Assembly (NCBI GenBank): GCA_016296635.1
Contig: JAEDIZ010000109.1
Coordinates: 1 to 7,107 of the forward strand
DNA length: 7,107 nt
Direction: 5' to 3'
From: Oscillospiraceae bacterium
Lineage (GTDB): Bacteria > Bacillota > Clostridia > Oscillospirales > Oscillospiraceae
Shown here: in pieces, positions 6,127 to 7,107 of the stretch
Layout: each line of letters begins with the position of its first letter
How positions within the stretch are numbered: the first letter of the stretch is position 1
Made by a program: the position numbers and the translations under genes
Notes under the pieces: model-generated
The model's input: only the letters and a program-made list of their open reading frames with translations
The model's database searches: none
Told to the model about the DNA's origin: nothing

Positions 6127-6714
6127 ATGAAAAAGTATGTTTGCAAGGTTTGCGGTTACATCCACGAAGGCGAAGAAGCACCGGCTGAATGCCCCGTCTG
6201 CCACGCTAAGGCCAAGGCCTTTGAAGAGGTTCAGGGCGAACTGAAGCTGGCTGCAGAGCATGAATACGGCATCTATGCCAAGACCGTCAAGAATAACCCC
6301 GATATCTCCGACGAAGACAAGCAGTACATCTTCGAGCAGCTGAAGGCTAACTTCAACGGCGAATGCTCCGAAGTCGGTATGTATCTGTGCATGGCTCGAA
6401 TCGCACACCGCGAGGGCTATCCCGAAGTCGGTCTGTACTGGGAAAAGGCTGCTTACGAAGAAGCAGAGCATGCTGCAAAGTTCGCAGAGCTGCTGGGCGA
6501 GGATCTCGAGGCCAACATGAAGGCTTCCACCAAACAGAATCTTGCATGGCGCGTTGACTGCGAGTTCGGCGCAACCCAGGGCAAGTTCGAGCTGGCTTCC
6601 TGCGCAAAGAAGAACGGCCTCGACGCCATCCATGACACCGTCCATGAAATGGCCCGTGACGAAGCTCGCCACGGCAAGGCTCTGAAGGGTCTGCTGGAGA
6701 GATATTTTAAGTAA
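6127..6714 (+). CDS. rbr: Reverse rubrerythrin (N-terminal rubredoxin domain, C-terminal diiron domain)
   Basis: This 195-residue protein is a cytoplasmic peroxide (and oxygen) reductase of anaerobes. A rubredoxin-like Fe(Cys)4 domain comes first, with C6-x2-C9 and C22-x2-C25. The four-helix diiron domain follows (about 45-195). It shows NGECSEVGMY (77-86) carrying the first glutamate ligand, the first E-x2-H as E112-x2-H115, GKFELA (152-157), and the second E-x2-H as E179-x2-H182. This domain order is the reverse of classical rubrerythrin and matches the reverse type known from Clostridium acetobutylicum, where NADH:rubredoxin reductase and rubredoxin supply electrons. GGAGG lies 8 bases before the ATG, after an A-rich stretch (6088-6112) that should favour strong translation. 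Codon use is biased to AAG, GAA, CTG and GCT, as in highly expressed genes. A rubredoxin gene lies 290 bases downstream. Two competing hairpins overlap its stop codon. Confidence 0.93.
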   Translation: MKKYVCKVCGYIHEGEEAPAECPVCHAKAKAFEEVQGELKLAAEHEYGIYAKTVKNNPDISDEDKQYIFEQLKANFNGECSEVGMYLCMARIAHREGYPEVGLYWEKAAYEEAEHAAKFAELLGEDLEANMKASTKQNLAWRVDCEFGATQGKFELASCAKKNGLDAIHDTVHEMARDEARHGKALKGLLERYFK

Positions 6715-6740
6715 TATTTACCTAAAATATCTGGTAATAT
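6700..6740 (+). repeat. Overlapping, mutually exclusive hairpins at the rubrerythrin stop codon
   Basis: A perfect 10-bp inverted repeat AGATATTTTA/TAAAATATCT (6700-6709 with 6723-6732) spans the TAA stop at 6712-6714. A second hairpin, ATATTTACC with GGTAATAT (6714-6722 with 6733-6740, one bulged base), uses the loop of the first. They cannot form together. No T-run follows, so neither is a standard terminator. They may protect the rubrerythrin mRNA end or mark a processing site. Confidence 0.5.
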
Positions 6741-6762
6741 CCGAACTTTTCGACGAACTTTC

Positions 6763-6929
6763 TGTTTTCCTACTACCACGTTCCTCCACAGTTAGTGGGA
6801 GAATATGTGTGACTTAACCATCTCTCTTTTGACGGAATAGGAAGGCGATGGGACTGCAAGTGGGATTTGTTCCCACAGCAGAAAGACCCGCTGTGTCACT
6901 GCAACCAGTGGTATTGAGGACGGAAAACA
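6763..6929 (+). ncRNA. Candidate structured RNA between rubrerythrin and rubredoxin genes
   Basis: The 6715-7004 gap holds no plausible gene but many complementary segments. A perfect 8-bp helix joins TGTTTTCC (6763-6770) with GGAAAACA (6922-6929), about 150 bases apart. Just inside it, TACCAC (6774-6779) can pair with GTGGTA (6908-6913). Within lie CTCCAC/GTGGGAG (6784-6789 with 6795-6801, one bulge), CCATC/GATGG (6818-6822 with 6847-6851), and GTGGGA/TCCCAC (6860-6865 with 6871-6876), which is extended by CTGC/GCAG (6854-6857 with 6878-6881). CACTG/CAGTG (6897-6901 with 6906-6910) competes with the inner closing helix, which may mean a switch. I do not recognise the cobalamin, TPP, FMN, SAM, Mn, T-box, RNase P, tmRNA or SRP consensus. 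It could be a leader of the rubredoxin mRNA or an independent small RNA. The strand is inferred from its neighbours. Confidence 0.42.
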
Positions 6930-6949
6930 AGGCATACCCATAATTTATA

Positions 6950-6972
6950 GTGGGGAGTGGTTGGCTCCCCAC
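6950..6972 (+). promoter_or_regulatory. Hairpin in the rubredoxin leader
   Basis: GTGGGGAG (6950-6957) pairs with CTCCCCAC (6965-6972) around a 7-base loop. It lies 18 bases before the GGGAGG ribosome site of the rubredoxin gene. AAAAAATT follows rather than a T-run, so it is not a plus-strand terminator. It could protect the 5' end of a processed rubredoxin mRNA. Its arms can also pair with CCCA at 6937-6940 or with the like-sequence hairpin at 6784-6801. Confidence 0.5.
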
Positions 6973-7004
6973 AAAAAATTAAGCTAACTAGGGAGGAATA
7001 TGCT

Positions 7005-7107
7005 ATGAAGTATGTTTGCAATCTGTGCGGCTGGGTCTATGACGAGGACGAGGCTGGCGTGAAGTGGGAAGATCTGCCCGAGGATTTCGCCTGTGAACTG
7101 TGCGGCG
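7005..7107 (+). CDS. Rubredoxin, short-loop type (cut by the right edge)
   Basis: The first 34 codons are visible. Both cysteine pairs of a rubredoxin Fe(Cys)4 site are present: C5-x2-C8-G (VCNLCG) and C30-x2-C33-G (ACELCG). Rubredoxin is a small cytoplasmic one-electron carrier, and here the likely donor to the rubrerythrin encoded upstream. Only 21 residues lie between the cysteine pairs, against about 29 in typical clostridial rubredoxin, so this is the short-loop form known from Desulfovibrio desulfuricans. W10 replaces the usual tyrosine after the first pair, and the usual CPxCG reads CELCG. GGGAGG (6991-6996) lies 8 bases before the ATG. The gene may be on the perR-rbr transcript or have its own promoter in the gap; none is clear. 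The rest of the gene, and any fusion partner, lies outside the window. Confidence 0.88.
   Translation, partial: MKYVCNLCGWVYDEDEAGVKWEDLPEDFACELCG

Noticed and set aside
6121..6672. A 183-codon minus-strand open frame opposite rubrerythrin
   Set aside because: It is an antisense shadow of a strongly conserved gene. Its hydrophobic look comes from reverse-complemented Glu/Lys codons.
6763..6929. Cobalamin riboswitch, T-box or manganese riboswitch
   Set aside because: Short look-alike words occur (GTCACTG, GTGGTA, GGGGAGT), but the defining conserved cores and their order are missing.
6914..6944. A promoter for rubredoxin (TTGAGG with CATAAT)
   Set aside because: The spacer is 19 bases and both boxes are weak; not enough to call.
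6950..6980. Intrinsic terminator between the RNA candidate and rubredoxin
   Set aside because: The hairpin is good, but an A-run rather than a T-run follows on the plus strand, and the rubredoxin ribosome site is immediately downstream.

Overview
The window looks like chromosomal DNA from a strictly anaerobic, spore-forming member of the Clostridia. The fairly high coding GC would suit an Oscillospirales-type lineage, but that placement is inference. Evidence for the lifestyle is a SpoIIP sporulation hydrolase and a PerR-like regulator / reverse rubrerythrin / rubredoxin cluster for detoxifying peroxide and oxygen. No CRISPR array, tRNA, rRNA gene, insertion sequence or phage gene is visible.

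Layout, left to right. (1) Positions 180-1157, + strand: spoIIP, ending at a strong bidirectional terminator (1188-1222) shared with the convergent operon on its right. A leftward promoter at 65-93 points to a gene beyond the left edge. (2) Positions 1230-3279, - strand: a two-gene operon in which a zinc-dependent medium-chain dehydrogenase is followed, after one base, by an extended-type SDR (NAD-dependent epimerase/dehydratase). It has its own promoter (3402-3430). (3) Positions 3506-5520, - strand: a second two-gene operon of a membrane-anchored CapA-family metallophosphatase-like protein followed by a small SGNH hydrolase. It has a promoter at 5544-5572 and an intrinsic terminator at 3461-3493. 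(4) Positions 5620-7107, + strand: a PerR-like Fur-family regulator, a reverse rubrerythrin with the rubredoxin domain at its N-terminus, a 290-base gap, and a rubredoxin gene cut by the right edge. A Fur/PerR-type operator lies between the promoter and the ribosome binding site of the regulator gene.

How they work together: the PerR-like repressor probably senses peroxide through a metal site whose five ligands all match those of Bacillus subtilis PerR. It would control its own mRNA, which also carries rubrerythrin. Rubredoxin would feed electrons to rubrerythrin for reduction of H2O2 and O2. The two minus-strand operons are more ordinary: a polyol/sugar oxidoreductase pair, and an envelope-associated CapA protein with a hydrolase.

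The least explained DNA is the 6715-7004 gap between rubrerythrin and rubredoxin. It has no gene but many base-paired elements, including an 8-bp helix joining bases about 150 nt apart, and may encode a structured RNA or leader that I cannot assign to a known family. A second oddity is a 19-base exact match to the universal 5' segment of 16S rRNA inside the capA-like coding sequence.
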